Positions 43,301 through 51,970 of a stretch of DNA of 63,870 nucleotides are shown here, in pieces. The translations under genes were made by a program, and so were the position numbers. Source of the DNA: Ruminococcaceae bacterium UBA2854 (GTDB lineage: Bacteria; Bacillota; Clostridia; Oscillospirales; Acutalibacteraceae); contig DEFK01000020.1 of assembly GCA_002350765.1 (NCBI GenBank), positions 1 through 63,870 of the forward strand, given 5' to 3'. The stretch's first letter is position 1, and each line of letters begins with the position of its first letter. The notes beneath the pieces were generated by a model. It was given only the letters and a program-made list of their open reading frames with translations, made no database searches and was not told the origin of the DNA.

Positions 43301-46300
43301 GGAACGGTTGCGGATAGACAGGCAATGACTAAAATCGGTGTAAACGATCTTGGACAGGATGTTTACGCTTATAAGTTTAGTTCAACTGATTGGGCTAAAG
43401 TTAAGAATATACACTTCCTCAGTTCAGCAGGCGCGACCTGGAATGGTAGTTCCGACGACAATAATACACATACATTTACAGGTAATGAATTATCCCATAC
43501 CGGTTTCTACAACGATGGAACTTATGATTTGACGATAGTTAAACCTCAGATTACTGCTAATAACGTAACGATTGATATGGGTTCAACCCAGACAATGACC
43601 GCTACTGTTTTAAACAACGTAACTCCCAGTACTTTCAACTGGTCAAGCGGTACAACATCAATTGCTACAACAGCAAGCACTACTACAGCAAGCAACGTAA
43701 TTTCAGGTGTTGCTCCAGGTACATCAACTATTACAGTTAAGGCTTACGCTGCGAAACCCTCAGGTTGGAATTCTATCGTTACAGACGGTACAGCGGATGA
43801 CTATGTAGCAGGTACTGCTACAGCTACAGCTACCGTAGTAGCTGAAAATAAGACAGTTACTTTCGGCGCTAAGAAAACCGACGATGGTTCTACATTTACC
43901 GACCTTTCAGGCGCGGTAACAGCTAAGTATTACGACGCGGACACTTCCGGATCAGGTTCTTCGGGAAGCGGTTCGGGTTCAGATCCCGAACCAGCAGGCG
44001 GACCTTATTATCTCCATATTGGTAGGCAGAACGATTTTGTTACAAACGAGGCTATCGAGTTTACATGGAACGGCTCCTACTACTACGCTGAGTATACAGT
44101 TGAGACAGCGAACACCGATTACCCGTTCGTTATCAACACAAAGAATACAGCACTTGGTGATTCTGATAAATCCGCAAGCTCTCAGGCTGTCACTACGAGA
44201 GCGGCAAACTATGATCCAGATAATATTTATAATAATGTTTTTAATTATCTCGGTGATTATGATACGTATAGTGGATATGGCGCCTTTAAAATCATTGCTA
44301 AAAACGCCAACACAAAAATATATATAACATTTGCTTCGACATCTGCGGGTGTAGTATATAGATCCTCAATTACAAGTAGCTCCGGTTCAAGCGGCGGCTC
44401 AAGCGGAAGCTCAGGTACCAGCGGAGAGGGTACAACAATGACTTCTCCCCAGTCCGTACCTTACGGCAAGGTTGCTGTATTTACAGCCGAGGCTACTAAG
44501 ACAGTAAGCGATGTAACATATCATTTTGCTGAATGGGTTGACGGCAGCGGAAATAAGCTCAGCTCCGATACCCCCTATCAAATTACCGTTACCGCTGATA
44601 AAACTGTTTACGCGAGATACTATAAGGTATTTAAGCTTTCAGCTTTCGACTCTTATGAGAAGGTCAACGGCACGGTTAACTTTGTGACCGCACCGCCGAA
44701 GACCATAACCGTAAAACACGGTACAGATACTTATACATATAATTACGACGGTACGGCTCCCGGCGGTCACCCCGGAACTCCGGATGATCCCAGCGCCACC
44801 TATCCTGATCCTCTCCCGGTAAACTCCGGCGGCACCTACGGACAGGGCAACTACATCCAGTACTTAGCTGGTGACGAAATCACACTTCATTACTCCGCAA
44901 TGTCTTCGTCCGAAATTTTTAAGGGCGTGTTCTATAACAACAGTACAGATTACTATGTCGCTAAACCTACAGCAGAAGGTTTTATTGCTCATGATTATAC
45001 CGCTGAGCATACTCTCTATATGAACAGCGCGTATTACGCAAGCGTTCCTTCAGGTTTACCGACTACAACAGTAGATAACGACGATCATACAATTAAATTC
45101 ACAGGTACTAAGGACTTTAAGAATATCGACGTTGAGATGGCCACTAAACGTAAGGTTTACTTCAGCGACTATACTAACGCGATAATCGGTTCTAAGAATA
45201 TCGACGACTATTACTATGACGGAGAGGCTCTCTCTGTAACAGGCGACCAGCTTACCGTTAAGGCGGCTAAGTCTGCTTCCCAGACTAATGTAATCGTCGG
45301 CTCAAATGTAGACTTCTATAAGGCTACTGCTGAAGGCGGTAAGGGAGAGGCGTTAACTGATTCTGAAATTTCTACGCTCGGACTAAGCGTTACAAACGCT
45401 ACATCAACTTCTACTTCATCCGAGGACGGTACAGCGCTCGTAATAAGCGGTAATATGCCGTCATACGACCTGTATATCGACCTTGGTATGACAAGCAGCT
45501 ATACAATTAAGCTTGGTTCAAAGGTTATGTATGATCCGTTTGAGAATCCTGCTAAGACCAGACTTGCTGAAATAGCTACAGTTACTATTAAGGAAGGTTC
45601 TACTACTAAGCTTACAGCTCCCAATAACGCTGATGTTACTTCCTCTTCCACAAGCGTTAACTCAGGTACAGCGCTTACTCTGTCTTCTGTATGGGGTTCC
45701 GGTTGGAGTCAGTATTATATTTTCGTTGGATGGTACTGGGGTACTGATTCAGCTCCAGACTTAGAGAAAGGTTTTATAAGTGATAAGACAAGTCTTAACT
45801 ATACTCCCAAGAAGGGCGGTACAATCTGGGCTGTAGGTACACGTGGTCTGTACATCAACGGTTCTAAGTATATTACCGGTAAAGATTATAACTGGTACGG
45901 CGAAAATAATGTTCAGAAGAACTTACCGATGAGCTATGACGCCGCAAGCGGCAGGTATTACTGGGAAATCACTGATACTATGTTCGCGTCGGCAGGCAAC
46001 AACTATAAAACTTGGAAAGAAGATGGCGCCGCTACTACATCATACGGTAAATATTTTGAAAGCAGTTCAAAATATTATTGGCAAGATAATGCTGATCAAT
46101 ACCATGGCAAAAGCTACTTCCAGCTCTTTGACCAGGAAAGCGGAAGTGATAATAAAACTTTATGGGATATTATTACCAGCTTTAAAGTAGATACACCAGA
46201 AAACGGACCTACATATGGTAAGATTTACCCACGTGATTATTCCGGTGATGAATATTATCAGAAACATGACGGTCAGGGATTCATCAACTTTAACGAATCC

Positions 46301-49243
46301 GATTACGCAGGCCAGAGCTCTCCGCTGAGAATTTATTTCGATCCCAGCAAGTCAGGTAACGCAAGACTTACTGTTGAGTCGACTAAGATTTATTCAAATC
46401 TTTATGTATCGAATGGATACACAGTTGGTTCAACTCTAAAGACCAGCGATGTTACAGTAGAGCCTGTTGTAGACGGTGTTGTTAAAACTGATGGACAGTC
46501 AGGTTACTTTAGTGTTGGTAAAAAAGGTACCGGTTGGGCTCCCGATGTTGAAGGTCACGTAAATCATTATAAGCCTCAGAAGAAGGGGGCTACCGTACGT
46601 ATTACTAAGACTGCGGGCGGCTCCGATAAGATTTCTGCATTCTTCATCTATGATATAACTAATAAGACAGTTCGAGCTGAGAGAGATGTTAAGAAAGACG
46701 GAAGCAAATATTATATCGATCTCACTTTGGCAAACTCAGAACAGAATCTGTACATCGTTCCTATTGTAGAGGAAGACGGAGCGAATGTTACTGTTACATT
46801 CGACGATACCCAGCTTAACCGTAAGCAGTGGGGTGATATCGTTACCGCGTACGCATGGTACCAGAACAATGGTGGAGCGGCGCTGGGTGATTACCCCGGT
46901 CAGCCGATGATTCCGTCCGACGATATGACTACATGGACTGCAAAATTCAAGGGTGTTAAGAATTCCAAGAAACTCGAAGGTATTACATTCTCAAACTACG
47001 TTGACGGCGCGCACTCTTGGCTCGGATGCTCAGATGTTATGAGTTCTGTTACCTACGGCGGAGCAGGTACTGCGAGTAATCCGACAACAGTTACATTCGG
47101 TGACAACGGCTTAATTAAGCAGTATAACTATATTGAAAGTGGAACTAATAAAGAATACAGCCGAGGTAACTTTAAGGCGCAGACCTACGACTATCGTGAA
47201 CCTATCGCGCTTTATGATAGATTTAAGGGCAGTGATAATGTAAGTATCTCCTTCTCAATGAAGGACGGTAACTCAAGCTTGATTTCTTGGGAACACAACC
47301 AGTTACTAAGCCATAATATTGTTACTTTAGAGCCTCATCCTAATTGGGATAAGCTTAATTGGGAATACCTTACTAATGCTAAGGGTGATAAGTATATAGA
47401 CCTCAACGGTAACACGATGAAAACTAAACCGACCGCTTCATTCTATATAGCGGCTAAAGGTCAGGTATTGTACAACAACTCATCGATGACTAATGTGTTC
47501 TACTCCGGCAAAAACTTCCGTAGCGTTTCAGGAGTTACTTACGGCGGAGCGACAGGTGTAAGTATGAACTACGCTGTACAGTGGTACGTATATGATGCTC
47601 AGGGTAACTACATTACAAATGTTCTTACAGCAGGTATAGCTGACCTTTCTTCAAACAATGTAGATTCCTATATCGGAAAAGTTCTTGAAGATAAGGGCTA
47701 TGCTGTTGACGGTAAATCAGTTTCCATCTGTTACGATAAACCAAGATATATGTATGGTAATTCAAATAAAGCGTCTTCAGGTCAGGCGGCAGGATATAAC
47801 GGAAAAGGTATCAACGTAGGTAATGACTTTGACGCATACCGTTTCACAGGTCAGTGGAACGCAGTAGCAAGTAACGAACTTGTTAAGGTTAATGTAGGCG
47901 TTGGTATGATGACCGATTCAGGTGAAGTACTGGCTAGCTCCAATACAGCAGGTTACGGTAATGCTTCCGCTTCATATGATACAACCAAGGGTAATAATGC
48001 AAATGTGACTAACGAGGATGGAGATACAGCTCCGTTTACGGCATCTGACAATTCGTTTGTAAGAACAGCTGTACGCGACGCTGAAAACAGCCCTGTTAAG
48101 CTCAACGCTTCTGCCCAGAACTTTATCGGTTGGTATTATTACGACGCTAATACAGGCGACTTTGTTAAGGCTAGTTACGCTTCTAACGAAAACTTCTATC
48201 CGAACTATTCTAATAAAGACGTTAAATTCTACGCGATGTATAGAGCTTCAGCTATATATCAATACCATTATAGAGGTAGAGAAAAATACCAAACTTATAG
48301 CGCATCAGGAAACGACTTGTCAGAATACGAGATGGGTCATGGTAGTGTTATCCGTCCGGAGGATCATGAGGCTGATATTAAGTTAAAAGTTCCTGTAGGT
48401 ATCGGTATCTTTAAAGAAAATATCGACTTCACAGCTGATAATGATAATTACAGCACTTGGACAAAGACACCTGATCAAAATGGTTATGTTCTTGATATAA
48501 CTGGATTTACTACATCTACACCTACATACACATTAACAGCTTCTTATAGGGACGCAAGTGGTAGTCTTGTTACAATTACTGATAGTGCTGTATATAACGA
48601 TAAGGCGGTCAATCTGACTGATCTTAACGGAGGCGCTCCTGTAACTTCATATTACGGTAAGAAGTTCCTCGGATGGTACGCGTATGACAACGGTACACAA
48701 GGCGAGCTAATTTCTACACAGACAAACTACGGTTTACGACTCACCAGAGACCAGGCTGTTATAGCGGTATATGATGAGGACGGTAATACTTCAGTACCTG
48801 AAGATGGATTGCATGTTTCAATTGATGAAAATGAAGTAAACAAGGAACTGACCACTTCCGATACAGGTGTATTCTATAATGACACAATAGTACGTGTACG
48901 TGACGGTTCTAACGTCAGGGCGTCCGCTGTACCTGCTGGCGCAACAGTTGGTGTGCTCGTTGTTTGTGATAATAAAACAAACGAAACAATAAATAATTAC
49001 AATGATACTCAGCTAGCTACATTAGCAAATTCTGTTGCTTCGGGTAAAACAAAGAAAACCGCCAAGGGATTGAGTATAACCAATATGCAGACTACTACGC
49101 TGACATCGTTTAACCGTACTGATATTGCCGTAAGGAGAGATTACAAGACTTCACTCGGCGCTAAGTATTGTGTATACGCATATATCAAAAACGGCTCAAA
49201 TTATACATTCTCCGCTGTTTCTGATGTTAAAACATACGAATGA
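40328..49243 (+). CDS. Giant secreted multi-module surface protein A
   Basis: A 2,971-residue exported protein. Residues 1-37 are a signal peptide that starts MKTKFKRISKRSLA and ends SNA. In order: an aromatic N-terminal module (about 40-180), Ser/Thr-rich Ig-like domains, an InlB-type B-repeat (about 268-341, GYTFGGWF to YYAKWTQ), further Ig-like domains to 965, a starch-binding CBM26-like module (about 965-1070, HYVYFSNGGNWSS), a Gly/Ser linker (1206-1226), a second carbohydrate-module-like domain (1226-1345), another Gly/Ser linker, InlB-like units, a GDYPGQPM module (about 2187 on), GQWNAV and FIGWYYYD segments, and a C-terminal beta domain (2828-2971). No catalytic, dockerin, LPXTG or SLH motif is visible. 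It heads a cassette with a small protein and an LRR-dockerin protein. Start fixed by GGAGG. Confidence 0.85.
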   Translation: MKTKFKRISKRSLATVLVFLMIFSTLMVGTISTSNAATVTNLNRVKFHANLTGYTGSGASMSAWSNQSLTNADNNHYYGTFYTAANQYQKQFGWNVGGSNWGDSWCTMNGEHFTATQTYEKTKDMTFNGSNDKVSTITATSGWVKLQIDWYGNYSNSSYVKFYQTAVSALSSSVTVGSSTLTMGGTTTVTPSSSGGTGTPTNSVKVYQGSASGTDVTSSVLSGTTFTAPTVTSATTYYIVNTATDPTIKSYTKASSAKTITVNPASYTITYKDKGNVAFSGTHASGYPTTYTYGTGATLKSATKDGYTFGGWFDNSSCTGTAVTSIGTSATGNKTYYAKWTQNTYAITLSETGGSGTMKIDGTTRSSGYAVTHGSHTFRVDAPSGYVIDSISGIGTWTNNGSYATLGSTSITAAKTISVTYVADGRPSLDAIADVSKDANTTTFNVTANISDEDKKTGTLSATASSGTTSVATVGTPTVSGSTVTIPVTIKGVVGSSTISVTLKDGSTTLNTQTFSVSMAEPTFTIEDKDVYVSSSGVDGGSITNGGVAPTSIAYTSSNTTYITVGDSDGKLTVVKVPSAKQTSTITATATYASGYTKTTTYTATLKKPTLTASSSATSGNIGDTATGSCSGGYPSLATNTVKSYKWTSNASTVVSITNDTTATPTFNFLKNGSATITLTVTYKNTNLTKTATTSITVNAPTITVDNKTGLKIGESYTPSPTLTNPSSIGSGWTVVYTKTSGTATTLSGSSITGDTYNTTGDIYKASYQYNGSEKASTTFTVKTAEPTVSMSGKTVAKGDSVTFSATTSNPSGLTIEYAVNPAVANVSIDSSTGVVTVEKACTASSATITASAKNSSGTVVATKNATLTIVDPQLVVKNGSTTLNSTSTVYMTKGGSDITLDTSATNFSDQLYFKSNNTAIATVGKTTGVIHAEAKGTTTITVANWDLDTRAVGDQSLTFTVNVSEADTNHYVYFSNGGNWSSPTIHAWGNGTVADRQAMTKIGVNDLGQDVYAYKFSSTDWAKVKNIHFLSSAGATWNGSSDDNNTHTFTGNELSHTGFYNDGTYDLTIVKPQITANNVTIDMGSTQTMTATVLNNVTPSTFNWSSGTTSIATTASTTTASNVISGVAPGTSTITVKAYAAKPSGWNSIVTDGTADDYVAGTATATATVVAENKTVTFGAKKTDDGSTFTDLSGAVTAKYYDADTSGSGSSGSGSGSDPEPAGGPYYLHIGRQNDFVTNEAIEFTWNGSYYYAEYTVETANTDYPFVINTKNTALGDSDKSASSQAVTTRAANYDPDNIYNNVFNYLGDYDTYSGYGAFKIIAKNANTKIYITFASTSAGVVYRSSITSSSGSSGGSSGSSGTSGEGTTMTSPQSVPYGKVAVFTAEATKTVSDVTYHFAEWVDGSGNKLSSDTPYQITVTADKTVYARYYKVFKLSAFDSYEKVNGTVNFVTAPPKTITVKHGTDTYTYNYDGTAPGGHPGTPDDPSATYPDPLPVNSGGTYGQGNYIQYLAGDEITLHYSAMSSSEIFKGVFYNNSTDYYVAKPTAEGFIAHDYTAEHTLYMNSAYYASVPSGLPTTTVDNDDHTIKFTGTKDFKNIDVEMATKRKVYFSDYTNAIIGSKNIDDYYYDGEALSVTGDQLTVKAAKSASQTNVIVGSNVDFYKATAEGGKGEALTDSEISTLGLSVTNATSTSTSSEDGTALVISGNMPSYDLYIDLGMTSSYTIKLGSKVMYDPFENPAKTRLAEIATVTIKEGSTTKLTAPNNADVTSSSTSVNSGTALTLSSVWGSGWSQYYIFVGWYWGTDSAPDLEKGFISDKTSLNYTPKKGGTIWAVGTRGLYINGSKYITGKDYNWYGENNVQKNLPMSYDAASGRYYWEITDTMFASAGNNYKTWKEDGAATTSYGKYFESSSKYYWQDNADQYHGKSYFQLFDQESGSDNKTLWDIITSFKVDTPENGPTYGKIYPRDYSGDEYYQKHDGQGFINFNESDYAGQSSPLRIYFDPSKSGNARLTVESTKIYSNLYVSNGYTVGSTLKTSDVTVEPVVDGVVKTDGQSGYFSVGKKGTGWAPDVEGHVNHYKPQKKGATVRITKTAGGSDKISAFFIYDITNKTVRAERDVKKDGSKYYIDLTLANSEQNLYIVPIVEEDGANVTVTFDDTQLNRKQWGDIVTAYAWYQNNGGAALGDYPGQPMIPSDDMTTWTAKFKGVKNSKKLEGITFSNYVDGAHSWLGCSDVMSSVTYGGAGTASNPTTVTFGDNGLIKQYNYIESGTNKEYSRGNFKAQTYDYREPIALYDRFKGSDNVSISFSMKDGNSSLISWEHNQLLSHNIVTLEPHPNWDKLNWEYLTNAKGDKYIDLNGNTMKTKPTASFYIAAKGQVLYNNSSMTNVFYSGKNFRSVSGVTYGGATGVSMNYAVQWYVYDAQGNYITNVLTAGIADLSSNNVDSYIGKVLEDKGYAVDGKSVSICYDKPRYMYGNSNKASSGQAAGYNGKGINVGNDFDAYRFTGQWNAVASNELVKVNVGVGMMTDSGEVLASSNTAGYGNASASYDTTKGNNANVTNEDGDTAPFTASDNSFVRTAVRDAENSPVKLNASAQNFIGWYYYDANTGDFVKASYASNENFYPNYSNKDVKFYAMYRASAIYQYHYRGREKYQTYSASGNDLSEYEMGHGSVIRPEDHEADIKLKVPVGIGIFKENIDFTADNDNYSTWTKTPDQNGYVLDITGFTTSTPTYTLTASYRDASGSLVTITDSAVYNDKAVNLTDLNGGAPVTSYYGKKFLGWYAYDNGTQGELISTQTNYGLRLTRDQAVIAVYDEDGNTSVPEDGLHVSIDENEVNKELTTSDTGVFYNDTIVRVRDGSNVRASAVPAGATVGVLVVCDNKTNETINNYNDTQLATLANSVASGKTKKTAKGLSITNMQTTTLTSFNRTDIAVRRDYKTSLGAKYCVYAYIKNGSNYTFSAVSDVKTYE

Positions 49244-49272
49244 TTGAGGTGATTTAATTGGAGGTATTAGCT

Positions 49273-49416
49273 ATGAAAAAAGAGTATTTATGTCCTGAGT
49301 TTGAAAAACACGAGGTCACCTTAGAAGATGTGATTTTAGGCAGTACTGAGGAACGTATTCCTGAAATTATCGGCGGCGATGATGAAGGCGGCGGAGAAGT
49401 AATTCCGGATTTCTAA
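49273..49416 (+). CDS. Small MKKEY-PEF family protein A
   Basis: A 47-residue acidic protein encoded 29 nt after giant gene A. The N-terminus is MKKEYLCPEFEKHEV and the C-terminus is a Gly/Asp/Glu-rich tail ending VIPDF. GGAGG (49260-49264) lies 8 nt before the ATG. The right cassette has a relative in the same place (53047-53208), with MKKEYSSPEF and an acidic, aromatic end. There is no signal peptide. The fixed place after a giant gene suggests a function tied to it, such as a secretion or folding aid or a peptide product, but nothing shows which. The leader-like N-terminus and variable tail recall ribosomal peptide precursors, yet no maturation enzyme is in the window. Confidence 0.75.
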   Translation: MKKEYLCPEFEKHEVTLEDVILGSTEERIPEIIGGDDEGGGEVIPDF

Positions 49417-49428
49417 ATCTATTAAAAC

Positions 49429-49458
49429 TATGCCGCGGCGTGAAAACGTTGCGGCATA
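49429..49458 (+). promoter_or_regulatory. Intercistronic GAAA hairpin
   Basis: TATGCCGCGGCGT, loop GAAA, ACGTTGCGGCATA: a 13-bp stem with two wobble pairs, between the small protein gene and the LRR-dockerin gene. No T-run follows, so it is more likely a stability or processing hairpin than a terminator. The right cassette has a hairpin at the same place (52995-53020). Confidence 0.75.
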
Positions 49459-49488
49459 GGATGAACTAAAGAAACAAGAGGTAACTTT

Positions 49489-50448
49489 ATGAGAAAAATA
49501 TTTTCTATTCTACTTACAATACTGATTATCTCAACGTGTTCAATAAATGTTATGGCGGCTGATGTTAAAACCGTAATAAGCGGAAAAACTACTGTTACTA
49601 TAGGCGACTGGGTTTATGAAGCTATTAACGGCGGGTCTTACTGGGAATTGGATGAATATAAAGGCAACGGCGGAGACGTTACAATACCGCGTATTGTAAA
49701 TGATAAAATGGTCGTTTCCATTGGCAGTCATTGCTTTTTAAATAATACTACCGTTAAAAATGTTACAACCAGTTCTCCGTTATGGACAGTTGATGATTAC
49801 GCTTTCTTGAATTGCACTTCTTTAGAATCATTCGAGTGTAATTTTGCGTTAAAAGAAATTGGTGTCGGCGCTTTTTCGGGTACATCCGCTCTGAAAAGTA
49901 TAAATCTTGAAGATTCTGTTGTGACCGAAATAAGTCCGCATGCTTTTATGAGTTCGGGAATTGTTTCTGTTAAATTACCTGAGACTTGTACAACTATTAA
50001 GCACGACGCTTTTAGTCAGTGCCCGAACCTTAAAGATGTTGAGATTTCTAATTCTGTTACTTCTATCGATAGTAAAGCATTTGCGTCTTGCCCAAACCTA
50101 AAAACTGTTATCATCCCTGATAGTGTTACAGAGATTGATGATACAGCGTTTGATGGTTGTTCCGGCGATATGTTTATTATTTGCAATTCTAATTCATATG
50201 CTGCGACATATGCCGCATCGAAGAATATTGATGTTTTAGAGTTAGATAATCCTGTATACGGTGATTCTAACGCTGACGGAAAGGTTAATATCCTTGACGT
50301 AACCGCTATACAGAGGTACAAGATCGGTGAGCAGGAGCTCAACGAGTACGGTATGCGGTGCGCGGATGTTAATCACGACGGTTCGATCACGGTGCGTGAC
50401 GCGACGCTTATTCAGATGAAATTAGCAAAATATAATGTTGAATTTTAA
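49489..50448 (+). CDS. LRR (BspA-like) protein with C-terminal dockerin
   Basis: A 319-residue exported protein. Residues 1-23 are a signal peptide ending MAA. An N-terminal short region with GDWVYEAINGGSYWELDEYKG leads into five or so BspA-type leucine-rich repeats (about 75-240) with the pattern AFxxCxxLxxVxIPxSVTxIxxxAF. The last 63 residues are a type I dockerin: two calcium loops DSNADGKVNILD and DVNHDGSITVRD joined by a helix. The dockerin should bind a cohesin encoded elsewhere; none is visible here. BspA-type LRR proteins are surface adhesins in related bacteria. It is third in the left cassette, with AAGAGGT as ribosome site and a terminator at 50505. Confidence 0.9.
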   Translation: MRKIFSILLTILIISTCSINVMAADVKTVISGKTTVTIGDWVYEAINGGSYWELDEYKGNGGDVTIPRIVNDKMVVSIGSHCFLNNTTVKNVTTSSPLWTVDDYAFLNCTSLESFECNFALKEIGVGAFSGTSALKSINLEDSVVTEISPHAFMSSGIVSVKLPETCTTIKHDAFSQCPNLKDVEISNSVTSIDSKAFASCPNLKTVIIPDSVTEIDDTAFDGCSGDMFIICNSNSYAATYAASKNIDVLELDNPVYGDSNADGKVNILDVTAIQRYKIGEQELNEYGMRCADVNHDGSITVRDATLIQMKLAKYNVEF

Positions 50449-50467
50449 GTGAACAATAATTATTCAG

Positions 50468-50535
50468 ATTTCTACGTTTTTGTTTTCATAAATTTCTCAA
50501 CAAGAGGGACTGTGTTTATGCAGTCCCTTTTGTTT
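50468..50535 (+). terminator. Conserved 3' region and terminator, left cassette
   Basis: A segment with TTCATAAATTTCTCAACAA precedes the hairpin AGGGACTG (50505-50512), loop, CAGTCCCT (50521-50528) and a T-rich tail. Nearly the same ~68 bp is found inverted at 51971-52039 after the LRR-dockerin gene of the right cassette, and a partial copy at 50686-50730. Confidence 0.85.
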
Positions 50536-50675
50536 TGGTTTTATGTCAATAATTGTGGTATGCCCGAATAAAATGAGGCTCTGTGTCAATAGTTGGGGGA
50601 GCTTGAATAATACGGATTGAGATATTAAACAAGCGACGGCTAAGAAGCTGTCCCTGTTTAATGTCAAAATATCGC

Positions 50676-50730
50676 AAACAAAAAAGGCTGTTTTAAACAG
50701 CCCTTTTTGTTGAGAAATTTATGAAACTAT
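50676..50730 (-). terminator. Terminator of LRR-dockerin gene 51916
   Basis: Minus strand: the shared TTCATAAATTTCTCAACAA, then GGCTGTT/AACAGCC hairpin (50686-50702) with A/T-rich tails, then TTTTTTGTTTG. Same layout as the other two LRR-dockerin ends. The 50536-50675 interval between the convergent cassettes holds no gene. Confidence 0.8.
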
Positions 50731-50755
50731 AATAAGTGAAAATCAAATCTGACAA

Positions 50756-51916
50756 TTAAAAACCTACATCGTATTTTGCAAGCTTCATCTGAATAAGCGT
50801 CGCGTCACGCACCGTGATCGAACCGTCGTGGTTTACATCCGCGCAGGATAAGCCATATTCATTAAGCTCCATATCACCGATTTTATACTTTTGAATTGCG
50901 GTAACGTCAAGGATATTCAGCTTACCGTCAGCGTTAGCGTCGCCCATAATCTTAGGCGTCGTTTGCGAGGGAACCAAGTTCTCCTCACAGTATGTCTCGG
51001 CGTATGAGCCCTCGAAACAAGTTACGGTAATCTTATTTCTGATAGACATCGGATAGAAAGCGTTTCCGCCGATTTGAGTAACAGTAGCGGGTATTGATAT
51101 TTCTGTTAAAGAATTATCATTCTCAAAAGCGCTGTCGCCTATAGAAACTAATGTAGTCGGTAACTCCACATTCGCTAACAAAGTACAGCCTGCAAAAGCC
51201 TCTTTGCCGATTGCTGTAACACCGTTAGGAACAGTAACTTCAGTTAAAGAAGTACAATTCTCAAAAGCGCCATCGCTAATTTCCGTTAGGCTGTCAGACA
51301 GAGTGACAGTTGTCAGATCTTTGCATTCGCTGAAAACGCCTGTCCCCATACTCTCAACACTGCTCGGGAGCTCAATCGAAGTCAGTCCCGATCTCGTAAG
51401 AGCATTGTTGCCGATTGATGTAACGTTCGACGGGATGATAATGGATTTCAATGATGAGTCGTCCTGAAACGCGGCGAATGGAATAGCTGTAAGCGACGTT
51501 GCCTGAGAAAGGTCTACGCTCGAAAGCGCAGTGCAGCTGTTGAATACCATAGAGCCTAAAGAAGTCACCGTAGACGGAAGAGTTATCTCCGTAATATCCG
51601 CGCATCCGTAGAACGCGCTTTCTCCGATAGAAACGTAACCCTCGGGAATTACTACAGAGGTGATATTGCTAGACTCAAAAGCGTTTTTATATATTTCTGT
51701 TACATTTCTTCCCAGCGCTACGGTCGGCAAGGTTATATCGGTATCACTACCCGAATAACTGTACAAAGCGTATGTATTGTCGGAATTTTTAACGTAAGAA
51801 TAGTCGCCGTCAACAATTTCAACTATCGCCGAACTGCTGAATCCGGAAGCGGAAACTATCCCGACAATCATTAATACCGAAAGCGCGAGTGAAATAATTC
51901 GTGAGTTAATTTTCAT
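50756..51916 (-). CDS. LRR (BspA-like) protein with C-terminal dockerin
   Basis: A 386-residue exported protein, the second LRR-dockerin gene of the right cassette. The signal peptide is residues 1-30, ending SSA. A short N-terminal region (DGDYSYVKNSDNTYALYSYSG) leads into about ten BspA-type LRRs (about 65-310) with repeats such as AFENCTSLTEVTVPNGVTAIGKEAF. The C-terminal dockerin (about 323-386) has DANADGKLNILD and DVNHDGSITVRD. It has its own likely promoter, since 183 nt separate it from the upstream LRR-dockerin gene with a terminator between them. It is the longest of the three and may have grown by LRR duplication. Confidence 0.9.
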   Translation of the reverse strand: MKINSRIISLALSVLMIVGIVSASGFSSSAIVEIVDGDYSYVKNSDNTYALYSYSGSDTDITLPTVALGRNVTEIYKNAFESSNITSVVIPEGYVSIGESAFYGCADITEITLPSTVTSLGSMVFNSCTALSSVDLSQATSLTAIPFAAFQDDSSLKSIIIPSNVTSIGNNALTRSGLTSIELPSSVESMGTGVFSECKDLTTVTLSDSLTEISDGAFENCTSLTEVTVPNGVTAIGKEAFAGCTLLANVELPTTLVSIGDSAFENDNSLTEISIPATVTQIGGNAFYPMSIRNKITVTCFEGSYAETYCEENLVPSQTTPKIMGDANADGKLNILDVTAIQKYKIGDMELNEYGLSCADVNHDGSITVRDATLIQMKLAKYDVGF

Positions 51917-51970
51917 AGTATCACTCCTACATTATCATTGTACAATTTAATTATAAAATAGTCAAGAGAA

